Positions 16,352-26,174 of a DNA stretch of 64,000 nucleotides are shown piece after piece (the stretch's first letter is position 1; every line of letters starts with the position of its first letter). A program made the translations under genes and the position numbers. Source of the stretch: Nocardia jinanensis. GTDB lineage: Bacteria; Actinomycetota; Actinomycetes; Mycobacteriales; Mycobacteriaceae. The notes beneath the pieces are model-generated. The model was not told the DNA's origin. It was given only the letters and a program-made list of their open reading frames with translations, and did not search any database. The stretch covers positions 806,001-870,000 of the forward strand of contig NZ_BMMH01000001.1 of NCBI RefSeq assembly GCF_014645735.1. The letters are read 5' to 3'.

Positions 16352-17701
16352 TCACGACGGGATTTCGGCACCGACACGGATCCAGCGCCCCGATAGCGCC
16401 CGCCCGGTCACCGCTGCCAACCGCAACAGCATGAACGCGATCAGGCCGCACCAGATTCCGCCGATACCCCAATCGAAGGCCAGCGACAGCCAGATAGCCG
16501 GTAGGAACCCGACCAGCGCCGCACCCAGCGTCGTGGTACGCAGATAAGCCGCGTCCCCGGCGCCCAGCAGCACCCCGTCCAGCGCGAACACCACACCGGC
16601 CACCGGGATCATCGCCACGAAGTACCACCACACCACCGCGGTCCGGTCCAGGACCGCCGCGTCGTCGGTGAACAATGGCGGGATCAGGGCCGCCGCGGCC
16701 GCGAACAACCCGGCCAGGGCCAGCGCGAACACCTCCGACCATCCGGTGACCCGGCGGGCCACCGCTCGCGCCCCGGCCGCGTTGCGGGCGCCCAGTGCCG
16801 ACCCCACCAGCGTCTGCGCCGCGATGGCCAGCGAATCCAGGGTGAGTGCGAGGAAATTCCACAGTTGCAGGACGAGTTGATGCGCCGCCACCGATGCCGC
16901 CCCGAACCGCGCGGCGACGGCGGCGGCGGATACGAAACAGGCTTGGAAGGCGAGGCTGCGGGCGATGAGATCGCGACCCAATACCAGCTGCGCCTTCATC
17001 ACCGACGGCCGCGGCGCGAGTGGCACCCGAGCTCGTACGAGCGCGGCCAGGAACAGTCCGCCCGTCACCGCCTGACCCACCACGTTCGCCACCGCCGACC
17101 CGGGCAGCCCGAGCCGCGGAAACCCGGCCAGGCCGTGTACCAGCAGCGGGCACAGCACCGCCGACAGTCCGAGACCCAGGACGACATAGGTGAGCGGTCG
17201 CCGGGTCTGCTGCACGCCCCGCATCCATCCGTTGCCGGCCATGGACAGCAGGATCAGCGGAACCCCGAACAACGCGATCCGCAGCCACGCCAGCGCCGCG
17301 GCGGCGATCTCCGCGTCCCCGGCGATCGCGCCGACGATCGGTACCGCCGCCGCCTGCACCACCAACAGGATCGCCAGGCCGATACCGGCCGCGAGCCAGC
17401 TCGCCTGCACACCTTCCTCGACAGCCCCGGGCTCGTCCCCCGCGCCGTGCCGCCGCGCCGACCGGGCGGTCGTACCGTAGGCGAGGAAGGTCAGCTGCGA
17501 ACTGACCTGCACGAGAACCAGACCGCCGACGGCCAGCCCCGCGAGTGCCAGCGCACCCAACCGGCCGACCACCGCGAGATCGAACAGCAGATAGATCGGT
17601 TCGGCCACCAGCACACCGAGCGTCGGCACTGCCAGACCCAGGATCCGTCGCGGTCCGGCCTCCACTACCGGGGCCGGTGGCCCGGTCACCTCAGTGTGCA
17701 T
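16352..17701 (-). CDS. dinF: MATE family efflux transporter (DinF-like)
   Basis: A 449-aa integral membrane protein with about 12 hydrophobic helices in two six-helix halves. It starts RRILGLAVPTLGVLVAEPIYLLFDLAVVGRLG, the usual MATE helix 1-2 pattern with the Asp-containing FDLAVVGR. It corresponds to Rv2836c upstream of nrnA (Rv2837c). Such transporters export cationic drugs or metabolites using Na+ or H+ gradients; the substrate here is unknown. It is followed by nrnA on the same strand across a 77-bp gap. Confidence 0.92.
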   Translation of the reverse strand: MHTEVTGPPAPVVEAGPRRILGLAVPTLGVLVAEPIYLLFDLAVVGRLGALALAGLAVGGLVLVQVSSQLTFLAYGTTARSARRHGAGDEPGAVEEGVQASWLAAGIGLAILLVVQAAAVPIVGAIAGDAEIAAAALAWLRIALFGVPLILLSMAGNGWMRGVQQTRRPLTYVVLGLGLSAVLCPLLVHGLAGFPRLGLPGSAVANVVGQAVTGGLFLAALVRARVPLAPRPSVMKAQLVLGRDLIARSLAFQACFVSAAAVAARFGAASVAAHQLVLQLWNFLALTLDSLAIAAQTLVGSALGARNAAGARAVARRVTGWSEVFALALAGLFAAAAALIPPLFTDDAAVLDRTAVVWWYFVAMIPVAGVVFALDGVLLGAGDAAYLRTTTLGAALVGFLPAIWLSLAFDWGIGGIWCGLIAFMLLRLAAVTGRALSGRWIRVGAEIPS

Positions 17702-17778
17702 CCTTCGCTTTCCATCCGTACTCGCTCCACGCGCGACCCGATCCGCCCCGGGTTGTCGGCGTAGCGGCTCCCTGTCGC

Positions 17779-18807
17779 CTACCGCGGCTCGTTCACACGC
17801 CGGCCGAGGGCCGCGCGCAACTGCGCCAGGATTTCCGTCGGCTCACCGTAGGTGGTGTATCCCGCCGCGTAGCGGTGGCCGCCACCACCGAGGTCCGCGG
17901 CGACCGCGGCGACATCGGCGCCGTCATCGGTACCGGTGCCGCTGTCCTTGGAGCGCAGCGAAACCGTCCAGCGCCGGCGCTCATCGGCAGGCCGGGCTTC
18001 CTTGAACACTGCCGCGATCCCGGCCTCCGCGGTCGAGCGCACGATATCGACGACGCTCTCGGCCTCTTCCTGGCGCACCTCCGCGAGATCGGCGGCCAGC
18101 ACGAACGCCGCGACCAGCCCGGTTCCGCCGTGCGCTTCGCGATCGAGCTGGGCGGAGGCGAGCACGGTCGACAGCATCCGCAACCACGCGAAGGGGTGAG
18201 TATCCATCAGGGTGCGCGTGATGGCGGCACCGTCGATACCGGTGGCGAGCAGGCGTTCGGCCAGCGCGTGCGTCCCCGGGGTCACCCAGCGGAAGGAACC
18301 GCTGTCGGTGGCCAGCCCGGCGAAAAGACAGTGCGCGATATCGGCATCGATCGGCTCGCCCCACGCGTCCAGCAGCGCCGTGATGACACTGGCGGTGGAC
18401 ACCGCGTCCGGATCGATCAGGTTGATCTGCCCGAATCGGGTGTTGGACCGATGGTGGTCGATCACCAGGGTCCGCACCGCCCCGGGCAGCCGGTCGGCGA
18501 GCGCGCCGAGCCGGCCCGCGCTCCCGCAGTCCACCGTGACCAGCAGATCGACCTCGGCGGGTACCTCGGCGGGCGGCACCAGGAACCGCGACCCCGGCAG
18601 AGTGCGCAATCCTACGGCCGGTTCCGCCGGTTCGGCGAAGGACACCCGCACCGGAACGCCGCGCCGGTCCAGGACCGCCGCCAACGCCAGACCGCTACCC
18701 AGGGTGTCGGCATCGGGCTGGATATGGCACAGGACGGTCACCGAACGCGCGCTGTCCAGCGCCCCGACTGCCGCGGTGAAATCGACGGCGGCACCGGTTG
18801 TGGTCAT
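17779..18807 (-). CDS. nrnA: DHH-DHHA1 phosphoesterase (NrnA/CnpB type)
   Basis: Degrades nanoRNA and pAp, and in M. tuberculosis also c-di-AMP/pApA (Rv2837c, CnpB). At 342 aa it has the metal motifs HIQPDADTLGS (28-38), VTVDCGS and LVIDHHRSN, then the DHHA1 substrate motif GGGGHRYAAG near the C-terminus. It lies 12 bp from the rbfA stop in the same orientation and is probably part of the nusA-infB-rbfA operon. Confidence 0.95.
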   Translation of the reverse strand: MTTTGAAVDFTAAVGALDSARSVTVLCHIQPDADTLGSGLALAAVLDRRGVPVRVSFAEPAEPAVGLRTLPGSRFLVPPAEVPAEVDLLVTVDCGSAGRLGALADRLPGAVRTLVIDHHRSNTRFGQINLIDPDAVSTASVITALLDAWGEPIDADIAHCLFAGLATDSGSFRWVTPGTHALAERLLATGIDGAAITRTLMDTHPFAWLRMLSTVLASAQLDREAHGGTGLVAAFVLAADLAEVRQEEAESVVDIVRSTAEAGIAAVFKEARPADERRRWTVSLRSKDSGTGTDDGADVAAVAADLGGGGHRYAAGYTTYGEPTEILAQLRAALGRRVNEPR

Positions 18808-18819
18808 ATCGGCCGCGGC

Positions 18820-19260
18820 TCAGTCGTCGTCGCGAGGTGTCTTGTACGGGTCCGCGTCACCGGCGGGACGGGCTTCGGCGGCCACCCGCGCGACTTCGTC
18901 GTCGGCCGCCCGCGCCCGCGCCAGCAGATCCTCCATCTGCCGCGCCGCATCGGGCACGGTATCGAGCACGAAGCTCAGCGTGGGAGTGAACTTCACCCCG
19001 GTACCCGCGCCCACCTTGGAACGCAGTACTCCCTTGGCCTTCTCCAGACCGGCGGCCGCAGCCTGATAGTCGGGTTCGGCGTCGACGGTTTCACCCATCA
19101 CCGTGTAGAAGATGGTGGCGTCGTGCAGGTCACCGGTCACCCGCGCATCGGTGACGGTGACGAAACGTAACCGCGGATCCTTGACCTCGTATTCGATCGC
19201 CGTGGCCACGATCGCGGAGATCCGCTTGGCGAGCCGGCGTGCCCTGGCTTGATCCACCAT
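18820..19260 (-). CDS. rbfA: 30S ribosome-binding factor A
   Basis: Cold-shock and 16S maturation factor. The 146-aa product has the KH-like core [39 protein letters not shown] and the characteristic [22 protein letters not shown], then an actinobacterial acidic tail. An AAGGAG ribosome-binding site lies 8 nt before the ATG. It sits downstream of infB and DUF503 and upstream of nrnA, the canonical order. Confidence 0.97.
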   Translation of the reverse strand: MVDQARARRLAKRISAIVATAIEYEVKDPRLRFVTVTDARVTGDLHDATIFYTVMGETVDAEPDYQAAAAGLEKAKGVLRSKVGAGTGVKFTPTLSFVLDTVPDAARQMEDLLARARAADDEVARVAAEARPAGDADPYKTPRDDD

Positions 19261-19353
19261 GGCCGCTCCTTTCCTTTTCAGCGACGGTGGGACGGTCCGC
19301 GCGCGAACGCTGCGGCACGGACCGCGGCCACCGCTGATATCACTCGCGGCCGG

Positions 19354-19644
19354 TCAGTCCTCGGGTCCGAAGACACGCCGGCGTACTGCCAGCAACTGTA
19401 ACTCCGGACGTGCCGCGACATGCCGCTCGCATCGATCGAGCACGGCCGTCAGATGGTCCATTTCTGCCGACACCATCCCCACCCCGAGCAGGGTGCGGCG
19501 GTACCGGTCGTGTTCCCCCGCCTCGGCGGTGCTCACCCCGAAGCGCTGCAGTTCGGCCAGGATCGGCCGGATCACCGAACGCTTCTCCTTCAACGAGTGC
19601 ACATCACCCAGCAGGATGTCGAATTCGAGTGCACCCAGGTACAC
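19354..19644 (-). CDS. DUF503 (YlxP-like) family protein
   Basis: A 96-aa protein starting (GTG) MYLGALEFDILLGDVHSLKEKRSVIRPILAELQ, with the typical ferredoxin-like DUF503 pattern and VGMVSAEMDHLTAVLDRCERHVAARPELQLL. The family is found with infB and rbfA in many Gram-positive operons; its role is not established, though a link with ribosome assembly is often suggested. It lies 93 bp before rbfA and 123 bp after infB. Confidence 0.9.
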   Translation of the reverse strand: MYLGALEFDILLGDVHSLKEKRSVIRPILAELQRFGVSTAEAGEHDRYRRTLLGVGMVSAEMDHLTAVLDRCERHVAARPELQLLAVRRRVFGPED

Positions 19645-19731
19645 GCGATCCTCCCGGTTGTAGCGACGATCCGGCCCGGCGGTACCTGCCCGCCGGGCAG
19701 GCCCGCCATTGTGTTGCCGATATCGCTAGTC

Positions 19732-19759
19732 GGGCCGGGCGAAAAGATCCGCCCGGCCC
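19732..19759 (-). terminator. Hairpin after infB
   Basis: A perfect 10-bp stem, GGGCCGGGCG / CGCCCGGCCC, with the loop GATCTTTT on the transcribed strand. It begins 9 nt past the infB stop. Without a T-run after the stem it is more likely a partial terminator or processing site inside the infB-DUF503-rbfA unit. Confidence 0.6.
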
Positions 19760-19767
19760 TTCTCACA

Positions 19768-22764
19768 TCAGTCGCGCGGCTTCTCGCGCAACTCGTAGGC
19801 CTCGATGATGTCGCCTTCCTTGATATCGGAGTAGGTCAGCGTCATACCGCATTCGAAGCCCTCGCGGACCTCGGTGGCATCGTCCTTCTCGCGGCGCAGT
19901 GAGCTGATCGTCGTGGATTCGGCGATCACCACGTTATCGCGCAGCAGACGGGCCTTGGCATTGCGTTTGACGCTGCCCGAGGTGACCATGCAGCCGGCGA
20001 TGAGACCGATCTTCGAGGAGCGGAAGATGGCGCGGATCTCGGCCCGGCCCAGTTCCACCTCTTCGTAGATGGGCTTGAGCATGCCCTTGAGCGCCTTCTC
20101 GATCTCGTCGATGGCCTGATAGATCACCGAGTAGTACCGGATGTCCACGCCTTCGCGGTTGGCGAGTTCGGTCGCCTTGCCCTCGGCCCGGACATTGAAT
20201 CCGATGATGATCGCGTTCGACGCCGACGCCAGGTTGACGTTGGTCTCGGTGACACCACCGACACCGCGGTCGATGACCCGGAGCCGGACCTCGTCGTCGA
20301 TCTGGATCCCGAGCAGGGCCTCTTCGAGCGCCTCGACGGTACCGGAGTTGTCACCCTTGAGGATGAGGTTCAACTCGCTGGTTTCCTTCAGCGCGGCATC
20401 CAGATCCTCCAGGCTGATCCGCTTGCGGCTGCGCGCGGCCAGTGCGTTGCGCTTACGCGCATTGCGCCGGTCGGCGATCTGGCGGGCGATCCGGTCCTCG
20501 TCGACGACGAGGAGGTTGTCGCCGGCGCCGGGCACCGAGGTGAAACCGATGACCTGCACCGGACGCGACGGCAGGGCCGCCTCGACATCCGCGCCGTGCT
20601 CGTCGACCATCCGGCGGACGCGCCCGTAGGCGTCGCCGGCCACGATCGAATCACCGACCCGCAGCGTGCCGCGCTGGATGAGCACCGTGGCGACCGGACC
20701 GCGACCGCGGTCCAGATGCGCTTCGATGGCCACACCCTGGGCGTCCTGCTCCGGATTGGCCCGCAGGTCGAGGGCGGCGTCCGCGGTGAGCAGCACCGCC
20801 TCCAGCAGCGCCTCGATGTTGGTGCCCTGTTTCGCGGAGATGTCGACGAACATGGTTTCGCCGCCGTACTCCTCGGCCACCAGGTTGTATTCGGTCAGCT
20901 GCTGCCGGATCTTCTCCGGGTTCGCGCCTTCCTTGTCGATCTTGTTGACCGCCACCACGATCGGCACCTCGGCCGCCTGCGCGTGGTTGATCGCTTCCAC
21001 CGTCTGCGGCATCACACCGTCGTCGGCGGCGACCACCAGAATCGCGATATCGGTGGCCTTCGCACCACGGGCACGCATGGCGGTGAACGCCTCGTGACCC
21101 GGGGTATCGATGAAGGTGATCAGGCGTTCGTCGTCACCGAGATGGGTGGGCACCTGGTAGGCACCGATGTGCTGGGTGATACCGCCGGCCTCGCCCTCAC
21201 GGACATTGGCCTTACGGATGGTGTCCAGCAGTCGGGTCTTACCGTGGTCGACGTGACCCATCACGGTCACCACCGGCGGACGCTGTTCGAGCTCGTCCTC
21301 GCCGCCCTCGTCCTCGCCGTAGGTCAGGTCGAACGATTCCAGCAGCTCCCGGTCCTCGTCCTCGGGGCTGACCACGTGCACGACGTAGTTCATCTCGCCG
21401 CCGAGCAGCTCGAGGGTCTCGTCGTTGACCGACTGGGTCGCCGTGACCATCTCGCCCAAGTTGAACAGGGCCTGGACCAAGGCAGCCGGGTTGGCGTCGA
21501 TCTTCTCCGCGAAATCGGACAGCGAAGCACCACGAGCGAGGCGGATCACCTCACCGTTGCCACGGGGCAACCGCACGCCGCCGACCGACGGGGCCTGCAT
21601 CGAATCGTATTCCTGGCGCTTCTGCCGCTTCGACTTGCGACCGCGCCGGGGCGCGCCACCGGGACGACCGAACGCACCGGCCGCACCACCACGGCCACCG
21701 GGACCACCGGGACGGCCACCGCCACCACCGGGACGGCCGCGGAAACCGCCACCACCGGCGGGAGCACCGGTACCCGCGGGAGCACCGCCGCCACCGCGGT
21801 AGCCACCGCCACCGCCGCCACCACCGGGACGACCGCCGCCACCACCGGGACCGCCACCCGGACGACCGGGACGACCACCGGCGGCCGGACCCGGACGGGC
21901 CGAACGCTGGGGCATCGCACCGGGGGTCGGACGCGGGGGCATGGAGTTCGGGCTCGGACGCGGGCCACCGGGACGGGGACCGCCCTGAGCGGCCGCGGGA
22001 CGGGGGCCACCGGGGCCGGGACGCGGGGCGTTCTGGCCGGGACGGGGGCCGCCCTGCGGGCGCGGACCGCCCTGAGCCGGACCCGGACGCGGGCCACCCT
22101 GCCCCGGAGCCGGGCGGGGGCCCGGCTGTGGACGCGGAGACGGACGCTCACGTTCGGGAGCCGACGAGAACGGGTTGTTGCCGACGCGGGGGGTCTTGGG
22201 GCCGGGTTTCGGCCCCTGACGGGCCGGGCTCTGACCGGGGGCGGCCGGACGCGGCTGACCGGGACGCGGGGCGCCGGCGGCCGGACGCTGGCCGGGGGTG
22301 GCCTCGGGGGCCTGAGCCTGAGCCTGAGCCTGGGCTTGCGGCTGCGCCGGTTCCCGGGCGGGGGCGGGGGCGGCCGGACCCGGTTTCACCGCAGGACCGG
22401 GACGCGGGCCCGCAGGTCTCGGGGCGTTACCGGCGACCGGAGCCGCGGGGGACTCGGCGGTCGGCGCGGTATCGGCCGGGCTCGGGGCCGCGGGGGTCCG
22501 CGGGCCGGGACGCGGGCCGGGCGCCGCGGGTTTCGCCGCGGCCGAGGGACCGGGGCGCGCGGCGGACTTGGATCCGTTGGACCCGGATTTCGCCGGGGCG
22601 GATTTCGCCGCGAAGGATTCGCGGAGTCGACGCGCGACGGGTGCTTCCACCGTCGACGAAGCCGACTTCACGAACTCGCCCTGCTCCTTGAGCTTCGCGA
22701 GTAGATCTTTACTCGTGACACCGAGTTCTTTGGCCAACTCGTGCACGCGGGCCTTGCCTGCCAC
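19768..22764 (-). CDS. infB: Translation initiation factor IF-2
   Basis: GTPase that positions fMet-tRNA on the 30S subunit. At 998 aa it has an N-terminal IF2_N segment ([31 protein letters not shown]). A very long Pro/Arg/Gly-rich linker follows at about residues 55-375, including [20 protein letters not shown]. The G domain has GHVDHGKT at about 502-509, DTPGHEAF and VNKIDKEG, and domains II-IV complete the protein. The GTG start at 22764 matches the conserved [11 protein letters not shown] start. The Gly-rich part of the linker is unusually long and simple in composition. It lies downstream of nusA-ylxR. Confidence 0.97.
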   Translation of the reverse strand: MAGKARVHELAKELGVTSKDLLAKLKEQGEFVKSASSTVEAPVARRLRESFAAKSAPAKSGSNGSKSAARPGPSAAAKPAAPGPRPGPRTPAAPSPADTAPTAESPAAPVAGNAPRPAGPRPGPAVKPGPAAPAPAREPAQPQAQAQAQAQAPEATPGQRPAAGAPRPGQPRPAAPGQSPARQGPKPGPKTPRVGNNPFSSAPERERPSPRPQPGPRPAPGQGGPRPGPAQGGPRPQGGPRPGQNAPRPGPGGPRPAAAQGGPRPGGPRPSPNSMPPRPTPGAMPQRSARPGPAAGGRPGRPGGGPGGGGGRPGGGGGGGGYRGGGGAPAGTGAPAGGGGFRGRPGGGGGRPGGPGGRGGAAGAFGRPGGAPRRGRKSKRQKRQEYDSMQAPSVGGVRLPRGNGEVIRLARGASLSDFAEKIDANPAALVQALFNLGEMVTATQSVNDETLELLGGEMNYVVHVVSPEDEDRELLESFDLTYGEDEGGEDELEQRPPVVTVMGHVDHGKTRLLDTIRKANVREGEAGGITQHIGAYQVPTHLGDDERLITFIDTPGHEAFTAMRARGAKATDIAILVVAADDGVMPQTVEAINHAQAAEVPIVVAVNKIDKEGANPEKIRQQLTEYNLVAEEYGGETMFVDISAKQGTNIEALLEAVLLTADAALDLRANPEQDAQGVAIEAHLDRGRGPVATVLIQRGTLRVGDSIVAGDAYGRVRRMVDEHGADVEAALPSRPVQVIGFTSVPGAGDNLLVVDEDRIARQIADRRNARKRNALAARSRKRISLEDLDAALKETSELNLILKGDNSGTVEALEEALLGIQIDDEVRLRVIDRGVGGVTETNVNLASASNAIIIGFNVRAEGKATELANREGVDIRYYSVIYQAIDEIEKALKGMLKPIYEEVELGRAEIRAIFRSSKIGLIAGCMVTSGSVKRNAKARLLRDNVVIAESTTISSLRREKDDATEVREGFECGMTLTYSDIKEGDIIEAYELREKPRD

Positions 22765-22872
22765 TGCTCTCCTCACTGAGAGGTCGAGCAGTGCCTCCCG
22801 CCTGCTGGCGGGGACCCGCACGACCTCGGGTTAACTCCGATGGACGTTCATCGTTGGGACTTCACGGTGTGC

Positions 22873-23151
22873 TCATGAGTGCTCGTGCCTGTTCTCGAGG
22901 TGTAGCTCAACGGCTGAGATATCCAGATGTCCGGACACTCGTAGTGCTCTGCCGATCGCTCGGCGCCGGACCGCTGTGCTCAGACAAGCCGATAGGGGGT
23001 GCAGCCACGCACCCCGCCCGGAAAGCCTGCGCCGAGGATCGGGAACGATCGTGACAACGTCCGCACCGTCGCCGGTCGAACATCCACACGCCACGATCCG
23101 CAGCAGTTCGGGGGCCGGTTCGCGTTTCCGGCAACCGACACACGTTCGCAT
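22873..23151 (-). CDS. ylxR: YlxR (DUF448) RNA-binding protein
   Basis: A 92-aa YlxR family protein with the hallmark MRTCVGCRKREPAPELLRIVA at its start and GRGAWLHPLSACLSTAVRRRAIGRALRV in the middle, matching Rv2840c. ATG 23151 is chosen because the family begins at this motif; the open frame extends about 71 codons upstream without family similarity. It sits between nusA and infB, its universal location in Gram-positives, and is thought to act in transcription/translation. Confidence 0.92.
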   Translation of the reverse strand: MRTCVGCRKREPAPELLRIVACGCSTGDGADVVTIVPDPRRRLSGRGAWLHPLSACLSTAVRRRAIGRALRVSGHLDISAVELHLENRHEHS

Positions 23152-23360
23152 TGGAGCCGTCGGGCGCCGAAGCGCCGCCGACTGACCATCACGTTCGCGG
23201 TCGGTAACCGAAGACTCGGACCGAACCTCGTACCACTCTACCGCCGACCACTCACTGGTCTCCAACCCCGCCCCCGATGATGTAGCTCGGGGCGAGTCGG
23301 CGCGATGTGTTCGCTGGTCGCGGGACAGTGACCGCGCAGATGCCGATTCGGGGTCGGGTA

Positions 23361-24389
23361 TCACCGGCGATGCGCCTCCGTCCGCACCGTTCCACCGGCG
23401 TCGGGGGCGGCGTCGCTGCGGATATCGATGCGCCAGCCGGTGAGCCGGGCCGCGAGACGGGCGTTCTGCCCCTCTTTGCCGATGGCCAGTGAGAGCTGGA
23501 AATCCGGCACGACGACCCGGGCGGCCCGCGCATCCGGATCCACAACTGTGACGGAAACCACTTTCGACGGCGAGAGTGCGTTACCCACGAAAGTCGCCGG
23601 ATCGTCGGCGTAATCGATGATGTCGATCTTCTCGCCCGCCAGTTCGCTCATCACATTGCGCACCCGCTGCCCCATCGGGCCGATACAGGCGCCCTTGGCG
23701 TTCACTCCGGAAACGGTGGAGCGGACCGCGATCTTGGAGCGGTGCCCCGCCTCCCGGGCCACCGCCACGATTTCCACCGATCCGTCCGCGATCTCCGGCA
23801 CCTCCAGCGCGAACAGGCGCCGGACCAGATTGGGATGGGTCCGTGACAGCGTGATCTGCGGGCCACGCGGACCGCGCGATACTCCCACCACGTAGCACTT
23901 GATCCGATCGCCGTGCTCGTAGTTCTCCCCGGGCACCTGTTCGGCGGACGGGATCAGCCCCTCGGCGCCGTGCAGTTCACTGCCGATCCGCACCACTATG
24001 GTGCCGCGGGCATTGGCACGCGCGTCGCGCTGCACCACACCGCCGACGATATCGCCCTCGTGGGTCGAGAACTCACCGAAGGATTTCTCGTTCTCGGCAT
24101 CGCGCAGACGCTGCAGCACGACCTGCCGGGCGGTAGTGGCGGCGATACGGCCGAAACCCTCGGGGGTGTCGTCCCATTCGGAGATCACATTGCCGTCGGC
24201 GTCGAGTTCGGTGGCCAGCACCCGCACGACACCGGTGCGCTGGTTGATCTCGACCCGGGCGTTGGCCTGGTGCCCCTCGGTGTGCTTGTAAGCGGTGAGT
24301 AAGGCGGACTCGATCGCGGAGATCACGGTCTCGATCGAGATCCCCTTGTCCGCCACGATGGCGCGCAGGGCTTCGATTTCGATGTTCAT
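23361..24389 (-). CDS. nusA: Transcription termination/antitermination factor NusA
   Basis: RNA polymerase-binding elongation factor of 342 aa. The N-terminal domain ([23 protein letters not shown]) is followed by an S1 domain (about 105-175, [29 protein letters not shown]) and two KH domains ([30 protein letters not shown] and [29 protein letters not shown]). It lacks the C-terminal acidic repeats of E. coli NusA, as usual in actinobacteria. The ATG overlaps the rimP stop by 4 bp. Confidence 0.97.
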   Translation of the reverse strand: MNIEIEALRAIVADKGISIETVISAIESALLTAYKHTEGHQANARVEINQRTGVVRVLATELDADGNVISEWDDTPEGFGRIAATTARQVVLQRLRDAENEKSFGEFSTHEGDIVGGVVQRDARANARGTIVVRIGSELHGAEGLIPSAEQVPGENYEHGDRIKCYVVGVSRGPRGPQITLSRTHPNLVRRLFALEVPEIADGSVEIVAVAREAGHRSKIAVRSTVSGVNAKGACIGPMGQRVRNVMSELAGEKIDIIDYADDPATFVGNALSPSKVVSVTVVDPDARAARVVVPDFQLSLAIGKEGQNARLAARLTGWRIDIRSDAAPDAGGTVRTEAHRR

Positions 24390-25036
24390 TCCATGGTCCC
24401 TTCGGTCGAATCGGACGCGGCGACAGCAGTTTCGGTGAGCTCCGCGGCGTCCGCTCCCGCGGGTGGGCGGCCGGCGGCGACGCCCCCGGCGAGTTCGAGT
24501 TCGCGCGCATTCGGGGGGGAGAACTCCACCTCCACCACGGCACGGTCGATATCCTCCAGATCCACGGTCACCAGCCGTGGTCCGCGTTTACCACCCAGCA
24601 CCAGCGCGATCCGGTCATCCTCGAGGGCGCCGATCCGCGCGGTGAAATGCGCCGGCAGCGCAGGCTCCGGTGGCGTAACACCCGGCTTGACGGTGATCTC
24701 GGCCTTGCGACCGCGGGCCCGGCGCCAATGTCTGGGGGCGGTGAGCGGCCGGTCGATCCCGGGCGTGGTCACCTCGAGCAGATATCGGGCGGTCTCGAAT
24801 TCGTCGTCCGCTTCGTCCAGACAAGCCGACACCTGCGCGCTGAGCTCGGCGATGGTGTCCAAGTCGGCGCTGCGGTCACTGTCCACGACGACCCGCACCC
24901 GGGTCTGCCCCGCCGCGGTCGAAACCTCGACACCCTCGAGATCGAATCCTCGACCGGCGACGAGTCCGGCGACGAGCCGGCTCACCCTCTCCTCGGTCGG
25001 CATGGGCATATGGGCAGCTCCTGGTTCAGTTGTCAC
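24386..25036 (-). CDS. rimP: Ribosome maturation factor RimP
   Basis: 30S assembly factor of 216 aa. It has the RimP N-terminal domain ([38 protein letters not shown]), the conserved [31 protein letters not shown], and the C-terminal SH3-like part ending [17 protein letters not shown]. An Ala/Glu/Thr-rich tail of about 30 residues follows. The start could be the ATG at 25036 or the internal ATGs at 25009 and 25003. It is the first gene of the nusA-infB operon; the promoter lies in the 131-bp divergent gap to the lipoprotein gene. Confidence 0.94.
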   Translation of the reverse strand: MTTEPGAAHMPMPTEERVSRLVAGLVAGRGFDLEGVEVSTAAGQTRVRVVVDSDRSADLDTIAELSAQVSACLDEADDEFETARYLLEVTTPGIDRPLTAPRHWRRARGRKAEITVKPGVTPPEPALPAHFTARIGALEDDRIALVLGGKRGPRLVTVDLEDIDRAVVEVEFSPPNARELELAGGVAAGRPPAGADAAELTETAVAASDSTEGTME

Positions 25037-25167
25037 TCGGACGGAATGTTCTGTGCCGGTGACCTAGCGTAACGCGCCCGGAGAAGGTAAAGGACCAGTG
25101 GTCGGCGGTAAGTCCACCCGGTGGTGCCCGTACCGGGGTGACGCCACCGGTCTGGCACGATGGTCCG

Positions 25168-25731
25168 GTGACCGAGCGCGTTACCGACCGGCCCGCGGCC
25201 GGGTATCCCCGCGGCCCCTCCTCCGACCGGTACGGCGGCGCCCGTCGGGTGAATCGCCGTACGGCGCTACGGGTCGCGGGGGGCGGTACGGTCGGATTGT
25301 TCGCCGCCGGAGCTCTCGCCGGGTGCGCGGAAGAACCGATCACCGAACCGGATGTGCTCGTCGCCCAGGAGTTCTCGGCCCGCAGCGATGCCGCGGCGGC
25401 CGCTGCCGCCATCGCGATCGATCCACAGCGCACCGATGCGCTCACCACTGTCGCCGCCGAACGCACCGCGCACGCACAGGCGCTCCGCACCGAGATCGAT
25501 CGGGCGATCGGCGTCTACGGCGACGGTACGACCCCCGCCGTACGTACCCCGGCGGCCACCACCACACCGGCCCCCGACGCACCGCCGAGTATCGCCTCTC
25601 TGCGCGATCAGCTGACCGCCTCACAGCGGGCCGCGGCCGATCTGGCCGTCACCCAGTCCGGCTATCGGGCCGGGCTGCTCGCCTCGATCAGCGCCTCCTG
25701 CGCGGTTCAGGTAGGGGTGCTGCTGGTATGA
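25168..25731 (+). CDS. Tat-type lipoprotein, Rv2843-like
   Basis: A 187-aa predicted exported lipoprotein. After a short polar leader it has VNRRTALRVAGGGTVGLFAAGALAGC, combining a twin-arginine motif (NRRTALRV), a hydrophobic core and a lipobox ending LAGC. The mature part is Ala/Thr-rich and helical (ASLRDQLTASQRAAADLAVTQSGYRAGLLASISASCAVQ). GTG 25168 is used as start. It overlaps the DUF4439 gene by 4 bp, as for the Rv2843-Rv2844 pair, so the two products probably act together at the cell surface. Function unknown. Confidence 0.82.
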   Translation: MTERVTDRPAAGYPRGPSSDRYGGARRVNRRTALRVAGGGTVGLFAAGALAGCAEEPITEPDVLVAQEFSARSDAAAAAAAIAIDPQRTDALTTVAAERTAHAQALRTEIDRAIGVYGDGTTPAVRTPAATTTPAPDAPPSIASLRDQLTASQRAAADLAVTQSGYRAGLLASISASCAVQVGVLLV

Positions 25732-26162
25732 GCGGTACCGAACAGCAGGCGCTGCGCGAGGCGCTCGACGCCGAATACGCGGCGGTCTACGCCTACGGAC
25801 TGATCGCCGCCCATACGAGCCCGGAGCAGCGGCGCACGGTCAACGAGCACACCGCCGCGCACCGGGCCCGCCGTGATGCCACAGTCGACCTCCTCACCGG
25901 CGACGGCACCAGCGCACCACCGGCGGAACCCGCATACACCGTGCCCGTCGAGGTGATCGATCCCGCGTCGGCGGCACAGCTGGCCATCGTGGTGGAGACC
26001 GATACCACAGTGGCCTGGCGCGCGGTCGTGGAACGCGCTGCTACCGAGACGACCCGGCGCACGGGGGTGGAGGCGCTCACCGAATCCGCCGGCCGGCGGG
26101 CCTCCTGGCAGGCGGCTTCCGGTGCCGCACCGGTGTCCGTCGCGTTCCCCGGACAGCCCTGA
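25728..26162 (+). CDS. DUF4439 ferritin-like protein (Rv2844-like)
   Basis: A 144-aa helical protein starting MSGTEQQALREALDAEYAAVYAYGLIAAHT. This resembles the first helix of ferritin-like domains (E-x6-Y-x-Y-G), with a second NEHTAAHRARRDATVDLL segment and a third helix, VVERAATETTRRTGVEALTESAGRRASWQAASG. The DUF4439 family is mostly found in actinobacteria; metal binding is suggested by the fold but not shown. It is translationally coupled to the upstream Tat lipoprotein through ATGA. Confidence 0.82.
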   Translation: MSGTEQQALREALDAEYAAVYAYGLIAAHTSPEQRRTVNEHTAAHRARRDATVDLLTGDGTSAPPAEPAYTVPVEVIDPASAAQLAIVVETDTTVAWRAVVERAATETTRRTGVEALTESAGRRASWQAASGAAPVSVAFPGQP

Positions 26163-26174
26163 CCGGACACGGAA

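Noticed and set aside
20596..22704. A 702-codon open frame antisense to infB
   Set aside because: The Thr/Gly/Arg-rich product is the complement of the IF-2 Pro/Gly/Arg linker and G domain; infB is certain.
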